From Branchiostoma floridae (taxonomy: Eukaryota; Chordata; Leptocardii; Amphioxiformes; Branchiostomatidae), in contig NC_049985.1 in the NCBI RefSeq assembly GCF_000003815.2, forward strand, positions 6,870,385-6,934,384: a DNA stretch of 64,000 bases, read 5' to 3'. The notes below the pieces were generated by a model. The model was not told where the DNA came from and made no database searches. It worked only from the letters and a program-made list of their open reading frames with translations. A program made the translations under genes and the position numbers. Shown here piece by piece: positions 38,925 to 49,432 of the stretch. Every line of letters starts with the position of its first letter. Position 1 is the first letter of the stretch.

Positions 38925-38925
38925 T

Positions 38926-38991
<66 letters not shown>

Positions 38992-39053
38992 TGTGTATGC
39001 GCGTGTGTATGTGTGTGTCTGTGTGTGTGTGAGTGAGAGAGAGAAAGACAGAG

Positions 39054-39098
<45 letters not shown>
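38925..39098. repeat. Compound (TG)n(GA)n microsatellite
   Basis: About 100 bp of TG with CGCGCG and TATG interruptions leads through a short transition into about 40 bp of uninterrupted GA. Frames across it are artefacts. Confidence 0.95.
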
Positions 39099-39099
<1 letters not shown>

Positions 39100-39658
39100 G
39101 TAGTGTCCCAGAGTGTGACAACAGCTGCAAAATACCGAACACGTTATATTTTACCACGCACAACTGTTTGTGCAAACGCATGTGCATGCAGTGGGCATGT
39201 CCTTGGTACTGAAAGTGCTGAGAAAGAAATGGTGACTTTGGATCTAGCAATGGATGGAATAATACGTTGTTTCACTCGTGTCCTCCAAAAGTATTTGTCT
39301 CCTCAGAACTTCTGACAAAAACCGACTATAGCTAACAAAATCATTGCATCAGAATCACGGAGGACCCACGTAACATTATAATATGCTGTCTGGGTAAACA
39401 ATTTTCAAATGAATTACCCGTTATGTTTTAGACAATTGAATTTTTTTGTGTATACTTTCAAAGGACTTGTCTCTCTTACAAGAAGTGCTTTTAGCACCAT
39501 GATGATTAGAACTTAGGAATGTCTTTTCTATTTGATACGGACTGCAACTACGGTGACAGAAGATGAATATTCAACATGTATTTCTACCTATGTCTGGTAC
39601 GCTTCGTAATCGACTAAATAAGTCTACCAAAGTGCAAAGTGTAACTTAGAGCCAACTG

Positions 39659-39806
39659 TATCTGTATCTATATAGCCGGTATAACCGCCCTTCGGCGTAA
39701 CACACCAGTTTCGCAGGCACGTGGTGTGGCAGCAGCTCGTTATATATTACACTGAACGATCCGTCACACCTAACTTTTGCACATCTATCAGCAAGCGCTC
39801 TTTAAA
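39659..39806 (-). repeat. Solo arm of the TTACGCCGAAGAGCGG family
   Basis: TATAGCCGGTATAACCGCCC, GGCGTAACACACCAG, CGCAGGCACG and CACACCTAACTTTTGCACAT match the right arm of the 11.5-kb foldback. Unit B goes directly from GAGTCAACTG to the following sequence without it (about 50525), so it is a unit-A-specific insertion. Confidence 0.65.
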
Positions 39807-39810
39807 ACTG

Positions 39811-39910
39811 TCCATGCTGTTTGGCCAAACTGTTCGCCAGTAACACCCCGAGAAAGTTGGATACAGTCAGATACACCAGAGAGTTGTAAGGTGGTTGCGT
39901 CTTACGCAAG
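39811..39910 (+). other. Putative non-coding first exon of NHL gene A
   Basis: A strong donor (AAG|GTAAGTACC, GT at 39911) is conserved in unit B (50637). The preceding about 90 bp is conserved too (TTGG..CAGTAACACC..GGATACAG..GGTTGCGTCT). With the acceptor at 43377-43378 this would be a 5' UTR exon. The 5' boundary is not defined by the sequence. Confidence 0.35.
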
Positions 39911-40029
39911 GTAAGTACCGAGTGACAAATTGTTTCGGTAGGGAAAGCCTAAGTCAAAACTTGGTGAAAGAGGGCAGTTGCATTCCAGAATCCGGTTAGA
40001 AAGTTGGTAAGTAGTAGCTGACAGTTTGT

Positions 40030-42053
40030 AAGGCCCCCATTCCACTTGACGGCGCTCTCACTGCGCTCTCACGGCGATATCAAATTGTCCCCATCGCCGT
40101 GAGCGCACCGCGATGGCAAAAAAAGCTGCTCTGGTGGAATCTCTACTGCGACGCCAGCGCGCTCTCAGCGCGACGGAATACTCAAACGACAGCAATTTTT
40201 ATGGGATGCCAAAGACTTTAAAGATTACTTAACTAATTTCAGAGATAGAGAACGTTTTGGGTATTTGATTGTCTACTAAGTCATACCTTTACGTCTTACG
40301 CAATTTTGAATTACAAAATCAAGGCTGTAAACAAATCCAATTTTGCTCACTGTACAGGGCTCAGCGTGAGTCTAAGATAACTCATAAGTTTGACTTGCTG
40401 TTTTTTTGTTAAATTAAAGTTGTCATGTAACTTGTTCAAAATGAATATCATTATCATACCACGTTATCATCGTAAATTATAGAATAGTGAAACGATTTGA
40501 CCTATTGAAAATAAGTCTTCATAATCTCAATTTACGGGTTAAGAACATGAAAACTAAAATGTTATTCTGTTGACATTTAAAAATAAGCCAAGACATAATA
40601 AACCTTCGTGTTCCTGATTATTCCATCTCAGTTTAATTCATTGTACATCACTGCTACGTTTTGAACATTTCTTTCTCGTCAATTTTGTCATATCTAATCT
40701 GGAAAAATCCTGTGATTCGAAACGCTGAATAAAAGCATTGTATGTGTAGTTGTCCAATTTGTATTACCCATGATTTTAATTAGGAAGTGATTCAGGACGC
40801 AAAGTATGATTTGACAAAATAAAATCATCAAAATATACTTCTTCAAGAATAAAGATTGTGCGACTTGTAGTTGAGAGCGCGGCGAGAGCGCGGTGAGAGC
40901 GCGGTGAGATCGCCGTCCTAGTGGAATGGGGCCTATTGTTTAGCCCTATTGGCGCTCTCCGCGCTCTCTCGGCGCTGTTATACCCCCTTCACAATAGGCG
41001 CGATTCGATCGGAAGACTAGTTTACGAACTCTGATTGACATTTTCGTGAGTAAGACGTCCGGTGTTCTCACGATCATCTTGCGATTTTTAGGGATCGCCG
41101 GCAGTTTTCAGGAGTCTTACGACGGTCGCGGTGCAGCGAAACATGTTCTTAACATATGCGACTAGTCGAAGGAAATCTCCAAAATCGCACAGCTCGTTAC
41201 CGAGTCGCAGATTGTGCGTACAAATCGTGCGTACCTTGCAAGGGTATCGGTCAATAGTCTTGCGTCAATCCAACGATTGAAGACCGATAGGCGAGCAAAG
41301 ACATAGTTATTAATCATCGAGCGCAAATCGGATGGCGAACGCCCGTCAGTTCGGCAACGTTCGGGCGACGTTCGCCCGACTTCCGTTTGTTTACAAATAT
41401 TGAATTTCTGGGAATGTGAGGGTAATTGTAACATTGTGGCCGCTGTGGCAGTATGTAGGCTGGCTTTGTGACACACTTTCTTTTCTTGCGTCATTTCTAT
41501 TATGCCCACGCATTCCATTCATTGGTTAAAAAGATTACGACAACAAAATAAGCAACATTTATTGATCTCTTGCCTTTTTTGAGGAACGTTTTGTGTTACC
41601 TTGTCCGCGTGCAAGAGGTCATGGGAGGTTTATTATCATAGATTTATTCACCGTCGATCTCACGAGCCTCGCGTATATGTGAGGGGGACAGTTTTGAGGC
41701 GAAAAATACTCAAGACCATCTTAAGATCTTAAAATCAGCCGACCTTCCTGCGATCGCGAAGAACGTCCGAAGATCGTATATAATGTGAAGGGGGTATAAT
41801 GGCGCTCTCATGGCGATCATTGTTGCATAGCCATCCTCGGCGCTCTCACGGCGATGGTACCGGTATGGCAGGGCTCCATACCATCGCCGTGGTGACGGCG
41901 CTCTCGCGGCGATGGCACTCCCACCGCGCTCTCACGGCGCTCTCACCGCGCTCTCACGGCGACCTTGGCGATTTCACCGCGCTCTCACCGCGATGGTCAA
42001 ATTTGCCATCGCCGTGAGGGCGCCGCGAGAGCGCCGTCCTAGTGGAATGGGGG
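40030..42053. mobile_element. Nested GC-rich inverted-repeat elements (GGCGCTCTC family)
   Basis: The outer ends are GGCCCCCATTCCACTTGACG at the left and the complement form CGTCCTAGTGGAATGGGGGT at the right. Another right-type end (CCTAGTGGAATGGGGCCT) lies at 40918-40935. Subterminal blocks are dense in GGCGCTCTCACGGCGAT words. A second element with ends TATACCCCCTTCACA and TGTGAAGGGGGTATA (about 40980-41800) is inserted in it. Unit B lacks the whole about 2-kb block (TCTGTAAACAAACAGG, about 50895). The frames 41162-41518 and 41799-42017 lie in these elements and are not host genes. Confidence 0.7.
40980..41800. mobile_element. Inner inverted-repeat element in the GC-rich cluster
   Basis: Terminal inverted repeats TATACCCCCTTCACA/TGTGAAGGGGGTATA are flanked on both sides by GGCGCTCTC DNA (GGCGCTGT to the left, ATGGCGCTCTC to the right). 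The short TATA/TA at the junctions could be a target duplication. The 118-codon minus frame inside it has no recognised transposase motif. Confidence 0.6.
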
Positions 42054-43378
42054 TATAAACAATCAGAATGACTGCAATAGGATGATTTGTGACAAACAGC
42101 CACAAATTGCAAACCTGGGTTCTAAAAGGGGGAGACTGGTGGCCTTATTGACAGGACCACGCCGCCCATTTTTTCCCAGGTCTAAGTCTTATCATGTTAA
42201 CCTCTACTAAGAGACCATGGTCGCCATGGCATGGCAAATATGGCTTGTTGCCAGCATTGTTTAATTTTCTTTAATTTCTTAACTGCCAAATGATTCCACA
42301 CCTTGAATACATAACTACATTTTGTTTGTATGACCACATCTAGTAGTGAGTATGCATGGTATATGAACATGATGCAATGATATCAAGACATGTAACGTTC
42401 TCTGCAATGACAAGTAAGCTATTCATTCTATATAGATATTCAAGCTATAGGTGTTGTGAAGTTTGTGTTCACAATATGGACAATATGGGGGACAACCTAC
42501 AAAGACAGCCATGTATCATACTATTGTGTATGCTGTACATATTCAATCTCCACTCACTTCTTTTATTCACCTTTCACACCCATAACAATAACTGCGTTGA
42601 GGCACCTACTTATTTATGAAGATGAATGTTGAAATGTGTTTTATTTCTTACCTATGATATAGGTGTAATTGTCACAAAATTAGTCTGGCTCACGTGGGCA
42701 GAGTTTGTGTTTTTGTTGTGTTTGCGCGCATGTGAAACAGGTTTCATTACATTCTCAGGCAGTTTCATTGACGATGAGTACTGATTTGTGCTGAAATATA
42801 TATGAACACATTATCTTTTCTAAGTGATAGTAAGAAGACGTTGTGTGTTGCAGTTTATTATGTTTTATCATGTTAAGTATTGTATATTGCCTTTTACTAG
42901 TGGTTAAATATTGTAACAGCTAATTTAAGTCAGTTAGTTATTTCATTTTATTACATTTGTTGCCTTTTATGGATCTCTAACATCTAAAACTGTTGTTAAA
43001 CTTACGTTGATTCTATTTGTAAGGCAACGGTACATTTATTTAGCTCCATAACGTCGGGATGCTCTTGTGTAAACCTTTAGGCTATCAGGTATCCCTCCCA
43101 CCTTTTTATGTATTTTGACGGCTCACAAGTTGTGAAATCGCATATATGCAGATAAATTATCAACTCAAAACACAGCTTAATTGAATTGGAATGCAAACAT
43201 GAAAGCTTGAAAACAGTCTATGGGAAACGTCTGTATACAAATTTTTACGGAGCGAATGATAGCCTGACCCGAATTTCAAAGAATCAGGCAATCATGACAA
43301 ACATCTAAAAAAGATACGGTAAAAACAAAACCTCAATTCCCCCTGCATGATAAAAAGACCCAAATGTCTTGTTCACAG
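42054..43378. other. Unit A sequence upstream of the coding exon (putative intron)
   Basis: Homologous in blocks to 50900-52728 in unit B (CACAAATTGCAAACCTG, GTCGCCATGGCA, ATAACAATAACT, GTGAAACAGGTTTCATTA). No separate gene is seen. Confidence 0.45.
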
Positions 43379-44490
43379 GAAAAGTTGCATATCCACCTTT
43401 CTGACGAAGACGAAGTTCCAAGTACGAGAAAGATGTCAGAGGAAAGGGCAAATGAACCTGAACACATGGACACGAAATGTCAGTCTAATGCAACAAGTGG
43501 GCGCGATGTTCACGTGTCGCGTTACAAGACGTCATTGATGACTGGACTCTATAACACAGAGGCTACAAACATTATATCAGTCAGTGGAGAAAGCAATCCG
43601 ATATATCCAAAACATGGAAATCCTCAAGCAATCTCCAGGACGGTCCCTGGTAACCGTGCAACCATTGAAGGAGAACTGCCAGTGGACGAGACCAGGCCTA
43701 AATTACTTGCAAATGAGTTTGAAAATAGGAACAATGAGTCGAACGGATATTACAGCACCACAAATGATACCATGAGACCCGTCAGTGGAGAGAGCAATCC
43801 AATATATCCACCAAATGATGGGAATACAGACTGGACCACCCGCACCTTAAAGAACCAAGAACCAAATGTACTGTACACAGGAAAAGGTGCAGATTCAAAT
43901 AAAACTTCAGCCCATGACAACGGCAGTGCAAGCACTGCAGAAGCATCACAGGTGGAAGATGGTATACGTACGAGTGAAATCATTGCTGGAGCAGAGTATA
44001 TAAACAGCCATGAAAATCAGCCTTTTGGACAATATAACACGGCAGAGCCGGTTGACAGAAACGCTGGAGACTTTCCTATGTGTGCCCCCTCTAATACAGC
44101 CATAGATGCTTCTTCACCTCATGGAGAAGCTAAACAAGATGCGGCCGATACAAGAAAAGATCAAGACGACAAACAAACCAAACAGAACCCGGATGCAAAC
44201 ACCAACCAAGCTGGTGAAAGATCTCGAAGTAGGCAGAACTGTATCTCTGATGAGATAATTGAACCCTACGCTGTTGCATACGACACGGACACGAACGCAA
44301 GAAATCCAACAGCTCCTATTGAGAGTTCCAGGGGCAACACTGGCACAGGCCGCCTTCGGGATTCAACATTTCCAAACCCTGTGTACGGAGCAGACGTTCC
44401 CGAACAAACAGCTGATCGATGGCATCAGGAGTGAAACTACCAGTGATGTTCACCGGAAACCTCGACTTCGTACGATTCAGGCAGAAGATG
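43364..44490 (+). CDS. Gene A exon 1 (N-terminal tail, frameshift near its end)
   Basis: Open from 43364 to the stop at 44434; the homologous donor is AGATG|GTAAG (GT at 44491). An acceptor-like TTGTTCACAG ends at 43378, inside the first codons. If that acceptor is used, the first ATG is 43433 (AAG-ATG, purine at -3) and the segment 43379-43432 is 5' UTR. Tyrosine motifs NPIY (twice), NPVY and YAVA are visible. Confidence 0.65.
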
Positions 44491-47400
44491 GTAAGATGAA
44501 ACTGACATTTAGTCATGCTTCAGGGCACTTTGATCAACGTTTCCATTCCTGTTTGTCTTTGAGTCCGTGTGCGGCGTCATGTTTTTGGTTTGTCTGTCGT
44601 GGTGTATGCCCGACTGTGTTCCTGCTGGACCTTGTCCAAGTTGGTTGCTGGATGTAAGGCCATGTTGATTTATTTGATTATAAGGATGGCATTCACTCAC
44701 GCATCAGTTTTTGGTCGTTTCCAAGAAAAAGATTGTTTACCAAGGCTGAAAAATGAGCAGATATTTGCCGTTAATTAAAAAAAAAAACACGAAAAACAGC
44801 TACTAATGTTGTAGAATGCCAAAATCAGTGCCAAAGGCAAATAAGAAGATATAAAAGGACAAGAACCTACTGTTTGACATACCATACTCTGAGTGTTTAG
44901 TCAGTTGTTCAACCTTCCTGGCCACTTACATCACTTTGCACGCTCGCACCAATTTTGGAGTTATTCAACTCAACATGACCTTAACCCTATTCAGACCGGG
45001 CTTTTTTGGTCATCCCTGGACCGGGGGGGGGGCTTTTGAGGCCCTCCACTTCTAAGTCCTATAACTCTAAAACGACGTACCGTAGGGCCACCAAATTTTC
45101 AGGACATGATTTCGTCATAATATCTGACAAGTATGTGACGTTTGACGTTACGTTGACGTAAGATGACGTAATTATGACGTCATCAATTTGATTACATTGG
45201 CCAAACCCATGAAAAATGGGTATTCTCAGAAAACTTCAAGTTATGCTGCAAAAATGTAACAACAAGTGCAGATAACAGAATAATAATGTTTATTACGACT
45301 TGCGTTGCCAATAGCAACATCAATGACGTCAATATGACGTCATAAAATGACGTCATGCACATCTAAGATACGAGTTGGGCTCCGCCATATTATATCCACC
45401 ACCTTGAATTTTTAAAAATACGTTTTTTGCAACAAATAATCACAAAGGGCAATGGAAATAGACTAAATTCATTCCTTTAGATGGTTTTTGATGAAAAAAT
45501 ACCAGGTAGTTGCAAATTTTAAGGGATAATTAGCTTGTTTTTCTTGATCTGGCCATTCCGTCCGCCATCTTGGATTTGGGGCTGATGACGTCATCAAATT
45601 AGCATTATTTATGCATATATAATTATGAAAGATATGCTGAATAATATAAGATTTTATTTATGTAACAAAATCACAGTAATATAGCAAATAAATTTGAAAA
45701 ATACATTGTTAGAACCAAAAATAGTGATTTTTGGCAAAACTGCCTGTCAACAAACGGTTGCCATGGCAACAAGAAAAAATGGAAAATTTGTCAAACTTCG
45801 TAGAATTGTTGCCAACAATATTTTAGGAAAACTCACTAAATTTGGTGGCTGTAGTGTAAGCCGTTCTGGCGTTATAGGACATCGAAGTTAGCGCGGGCCT
45901 CAAAAGCCCCCCCCCCCCGGTCTGAATAGGGTTTTAAGGGAGACTTACAGAAGACTGAAGACAAACGCAAAGATCAGATTTGTATCTCTGGCTATCATCA
46001 AAAATCATGTTCATGCAATTGCACCGACTAAACGTTTTACAACTTTATTGTAACCTGTCAACAATTCCAAATGAAGTAGCTGTGCATATCTATTCAATTA
46101 CAATATGTGTTGTAGGATGAATAGCATGCGGTAACCAATACACGCCATTTTGTCCTTTGTAACGCTTTGCAGACGGTAAAATTTGATGATTTGTCTTGAA
46201 ACAGGTGCAACAGGTTGCTCTGTCCCTCGACGTTGCTGGACTGTCGTATTGGTGGTCTCTCTTATCCAAGCAGTATTGCTGGTTGGAACAATCATCGGAG
46301 TGTACTACAGCACCAAGGTGCAGAACAACCAATCGGTAAGCTTTTGATGATGGGATCTGTTTTTGTCCTTTGCTATACTTTGGTACTATTACTATACTTG
46401 TAGCTTGCACTCTTTTAGGGCTTTGGTAAAACTTCCTGTTACCGAATGATACATTTCGTTGTGTAAGAACTGCTGAACTGATAAAAGATAACGGATGTTA
46501 TCTGAAACATCTGACCACTTTCATTTTAGTGTTTTCTCGTCATGCTGACCATCCGCTGAGAGGAAACTTTTTAAAATCAGGCAAAAATTAATGAGCATGC
46601 TGATGTCATCTTTAAAATTAATCTACTAATCTATTAATTTGTTATGACCTTAAGGTAATGAAAAATATTACCTTGCTGTTTCCTTTCTTCAGCTCATCCC
46701 AACAGAAGGCTATGGGAAATGGAGCCCAACCATACCTACAGAACCTATTAGTAACACTCCAGCTATAGCTGTTATAGCTACAGAGCTTACTGGTACCACG
46801 CCTGCTAACACCATGGTCTTGGAAAGCACAAGCTCAGCCATCACATCCACCAATACCACTACTGTAACTACATCTGCTAAAACCACGATCTCTGATAGCA
46901 CCAGCTCACCCAGACTCACAACTACTGCAGGTATATATCTATTACATCCCTATTCTTTTCATCTACATGTCAAAGGGAATCCCTATATCGACAGTAAAAG
47001 TCAAATGTATCAATCATTTCTGTTTGTTTGTTTGTTTGTTTGTTTGTTTTGGAGCCGGTATTCTTGAAAAAATGACAATTAATCAAGTATTTGGATAATA
47101 ACACTCTCAAATATTTTGAGAGGAAGTTTACCCTGAATACCTTCATATTAATTCATATTCTGGTTTTGTTTTAGAGTTGAACTAATCCAAGTATTCTATA
47201 AAAGTATTCTTTCTTCAAATCAACCAAGGGTTTCCTCAATGCAGCTGCCTAGTATAATCTATTTCTATAATTGTAAATCTGAGCATTTAAACAAAATCAT
47301 CACATGTCATACCATTTCACTGACTGTTTTGTTTGCAGAGATGACAACGCTACAGATTGAAGATGTCACGATCTCGTTCGATGAAGCGATGCTTCCAATC

Positions 47401-48165
47401 GGTATAGATGGACTGGTTGTATCCAGTGGTGATGAGATATTTATGACTGAAGTGGCCAAAGGTCAAATCCTTGTGTATAACATGAAGGGTGATTTTCTCC
47501 ATAAGTTTCAAACAAGAATGATCCCATGGGACGTTGCAATTGACAATGCTGGTCATGTGTGGGTGGGGATGAGAGATGAAAAGAATGATGCAAGTGTGTA
47601 TAAATACAGTAGAGAGGGCAGTGTGCTGGATGAGTTTGACTTGTTCCAAACACATCCTGGTTTCTATACTGCAATTGCACTGGACACTCTGTCTGACAAC
47701 ATCATAGTAACAGAAGGTAGAACAGAAGGACCAATACCGAATGTTGATCACAAAGGAGGATCAATATACCAGCCGAATGGCGTCCGGGTAAAGATATTTG
47801 GAATATGGGAAATGACGTATCCAAATTCAGTTACAGTGGACAAGAAAGGTAACATCTTCGTCGTAGATGGGACAACTTCCGCTATCTACAAGTATGACAA
47901 AAATGCAAAGTATGTCTTAAAATTTTTCGGTCAGGGTAATGGAAATGGTTACCTGGACACGCCCTTTGGTAGTTGTATAGACAGTTCAGGACGTTTGCTT
48001 GTGGCTGACAACAGGAACAATCGGGTAGAAATGTTTGAAACCAGCGGTAAGTACATCGGCACTGCCGCTAAAATTTACCAACCTAGGTTTGTTGCTACGG
48101 GAGGGAGGGGACAACTGGTTGTGAGTAATGATAAGAACATTATAACTATATTCCCCAGGTATTAA
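43433..48165 (+). CDS. NHL-propeller type II membrane protein, copy A (frameshifted in exon 1)
   Basis: Four exons: 43433-44490 (open from an alternative ATG at 43364), 46205-46335, 46693-46930 and 47339-48165. All junctions are GT/AG, and exons 2-4 join in the same phases as in copy B. Exon 1 encodes a polar, disordered tail with two NPIY motifs and one NPVY motif. Exon 2 encodes a transmembrane helix, exon 3 a Thr/Ser-rich stalk, exon 4 an NHL propeller ending in FPRY. A 4-bp insertion relative to copy B (CTGATCGATGG versus CTGATGG, about 44412-44421) shifts the frame and gives a TGA at 44432-44434, before the transmembrane exon. As written, only the tail would be made. Later exons remain fully open, so the lesion is recent, polymorphic or a sequencing error. 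The function of the family is not known to me; ligand binding by the propeller is inference. Confidence 0.75.
44412..44434 (+). pseudogene. 4-bp insertion and resulting stop in gene A
   Basis: GCTGATCGATGGCATCAGGA in A against ACTGATGGCATCAGGGG in B. The extra four bases look like a GATC/ATCG slippage duplication. The shifted frame ends 11-22 bases later at TGA (44432-44434). Confidence 0.85.
44654..44984. repeat. MITE in intron 1 of gene A
   Basis: It begins TAAGGCCATGTTGATTT and ends CAACTCAACATGACCTTAA. The interior has CACGCATCAGTTTTTGG, AATGCCAAAATCAGTGCC and CACGCTCGCACCA. The same MITE is at the same place in gene B (about 53999-54323), so it predates the duplication. Confidence 0.65.
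44981..45937. mobile_element. piggyBac-like non-autonomous element with TTAA target duplication
   Basis: The element (44985-45933, about 949 bp) has ends CCCTATTCAGACCGGG and CCGGTCTGAATAGGG, with a second shared block GGGGGGCTTTTGAGGCCC and its complement just inside. It is flanked by TTAA at 44981-44984 and 45934-45937. Unit B has the empty site with a single TTAA (GACCTTAAGGGAGAC, 54315-54329). TTAA duplication and a CCCT terminus are hallmarks of piggyBac-type transposons. There is no transposase frame inside. Confidence 0.75.
46205..46335 (+). CDS. Gene A exon 2 (transmembrane helix)
   Basis: 131 bp between TTGAAACAG (acceptor) and TCG|GTAAGC (donor). It encodes GATGCSVPRRCW followed by a hydrophobic span with VVLVVSL and AVLLVGTIIGVYY, then KVQNNQS. 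The N-side Arg-Arg and the tail's basic patch favour an inside N-terminus. Confidence 0.85.
46693..46930 (+). CDS. Gene A exon 3 (Thr/Ser-rich stalk)
   Basis: 238 bp between TTTCTTCAG and GCAG|GTATAT. It starts LIPTEGYGKW and becomes Thr/Ser/Ala-rich (for example TSTNTTTVTTSAKTT). This is compatible with an O-glycosylated mucin-like stalk; NTT is a potential N-glycosylation site. It is 16 codons shorter than the same exon of copy B. Confidence 0.8.
47339..48165 (+). CDS. Gene A exon 4 (NHL beta-propeller, C-terminus)
   Basis: 827 bp from TTTGCAG|AG to TAA. It encodes about 275 residues with repeated NHL-type strands: PWDVAIDNAGHVWV, YPNSVTVDKKGNIFVVDG and GSCIDSSGRLLVADNRNNRV, each followed by an aromatic/Phe strand. 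This matches the NHL propeller of TRIM2/3/Brat-type proteins, here without RING, B-box or coiled coil. Confidence 0.9.
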
Positions 48166-48265
48166 ATCCTACATTTCCTATGACTGATTCCACAATCCAA
48201 ATAAAAGGATATGTTTTTCAAAGTCTTTATGTATTCAGTGATTAACCAAGTTGGTCGAATGAGAA

Positions 48266-48271
48266 AATAAA
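48266..48271 (+). promoter_or_regulatory. Polyadenylation signal AATAAA (gene A, proximal)
   Basis: 100 bp after the stop codon; conserved in gene B at 56674-56679. Confidence 0.6.
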
Positions 48272-49426
48272 AGCTTGATTTGATTGAACGACTAATAAGG
48301 TCTATAAGAAAAATGAATGACAGCTTATGTCACTTTGAAACATTATATAGCTTTGCTGCGCTTTACCATGATGTTTGAAGACTGTGCTGGCAAGACTGCA
48401 TTGCATTGGATGATGTAATCAAACTTTCTACTTTATAACACATTCAATAATTACTTACAACACCACAGTTAATGTTATATTTTCAGTAGTTGCGTTTTGT
48501 TTCTTGTGTTGAGTTTAAAATTTTTTGGACGTTGTGGGTAACCTTAGTCGAAGTGCAAGTGACTAAAACTGTATGTTTTTTCATGAATCTTATTGTCAAA
48601 AGGAGACATATGTGTCCTTGACAGAGGCTTAAACTCCGAGAGTGCTGCTTTCTTACTTTCTTATATTGCTGTTATGTGTTTGGTGATGACACATTTTCTT
48701 CATCTCTAAAACATTGCTGCGTATTTGGTTTCTGTCAGCTGGATGTTTTCTCATAATGTGTAGGGCATACAAAATACAGAATGTATACGCAATAAGCAAA
48801 TCATTGATACGTAATATGAATATCAGTTTTGAGCATCATTTTGGAATGTAATATTTCATGTAGAAGTTAAGTTCTTCATTCAAGAAGGAAAATGTACATA
48901 AAGAGGTCTGCAGTGCATCTAATTGGACAATAATCATATCATTGATATGTGATAGCAGAATCAGTTTTGAATATCACTTTTGTATAGAATCAACATTTTA
49001 TATAGATGTTAAGTTCTTCAATCAAGAAGAAAAAATGTACATAAAGAGCTCTGCAGGGCATGTAATGTGACAAAATACTTCAATGTTTGTTAGTGCACGT
49101 GGTACTGTGATGAGGAGTTACATATATGTAAAGAGTACACGTGGCGTAAAAACACATGCGGGCTACCTTCGTGTGGGTGGATAAGCTTCAAACATGCATT
49201 TCCTTATATTTCTAGCCCCATGTATATGCTTTTGATTCTTCCACAGCAGTTGTAATTTTCGGGCACTTATTCCGCCTGTCACTGTCATTACCTTACACTG
49301 TATTCTGTTTTATACTGCTTCATGTTGAATTATCCCACCTTGAAAATATCTCTCGATATTACATAACGTTAGCTGTGATGAGGCATAGTCAGTTTAGCCG
49401 GATGAATGCCACATTTTGTAGAATTC

Positions 49427-49432
49427 AATAAA
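49427..49432 (+). promoter_or_regulatory. Polyadenylation signal AATAAA (gene A, distal)
   Basis: Followed within 30 bp by GT/T-rich sequence (TGTTGTCTCG..TTTGTGTTCTG); conserved in gene B at 57857-57862. Confidence 0.5.

Noticed and set aside
38285-39250. His/Thr- and Val/Cys-rich frames on both strands
   Set aside because: Produced by GT and GA microsatellites.
41162-41518. 118-codon minus frame in the inner element at 41 kb
   Set aside because: No transposase motif (DDE or helix-turn-helix) recognised; it is GC-rich mobile DNA absent from the sister unit.
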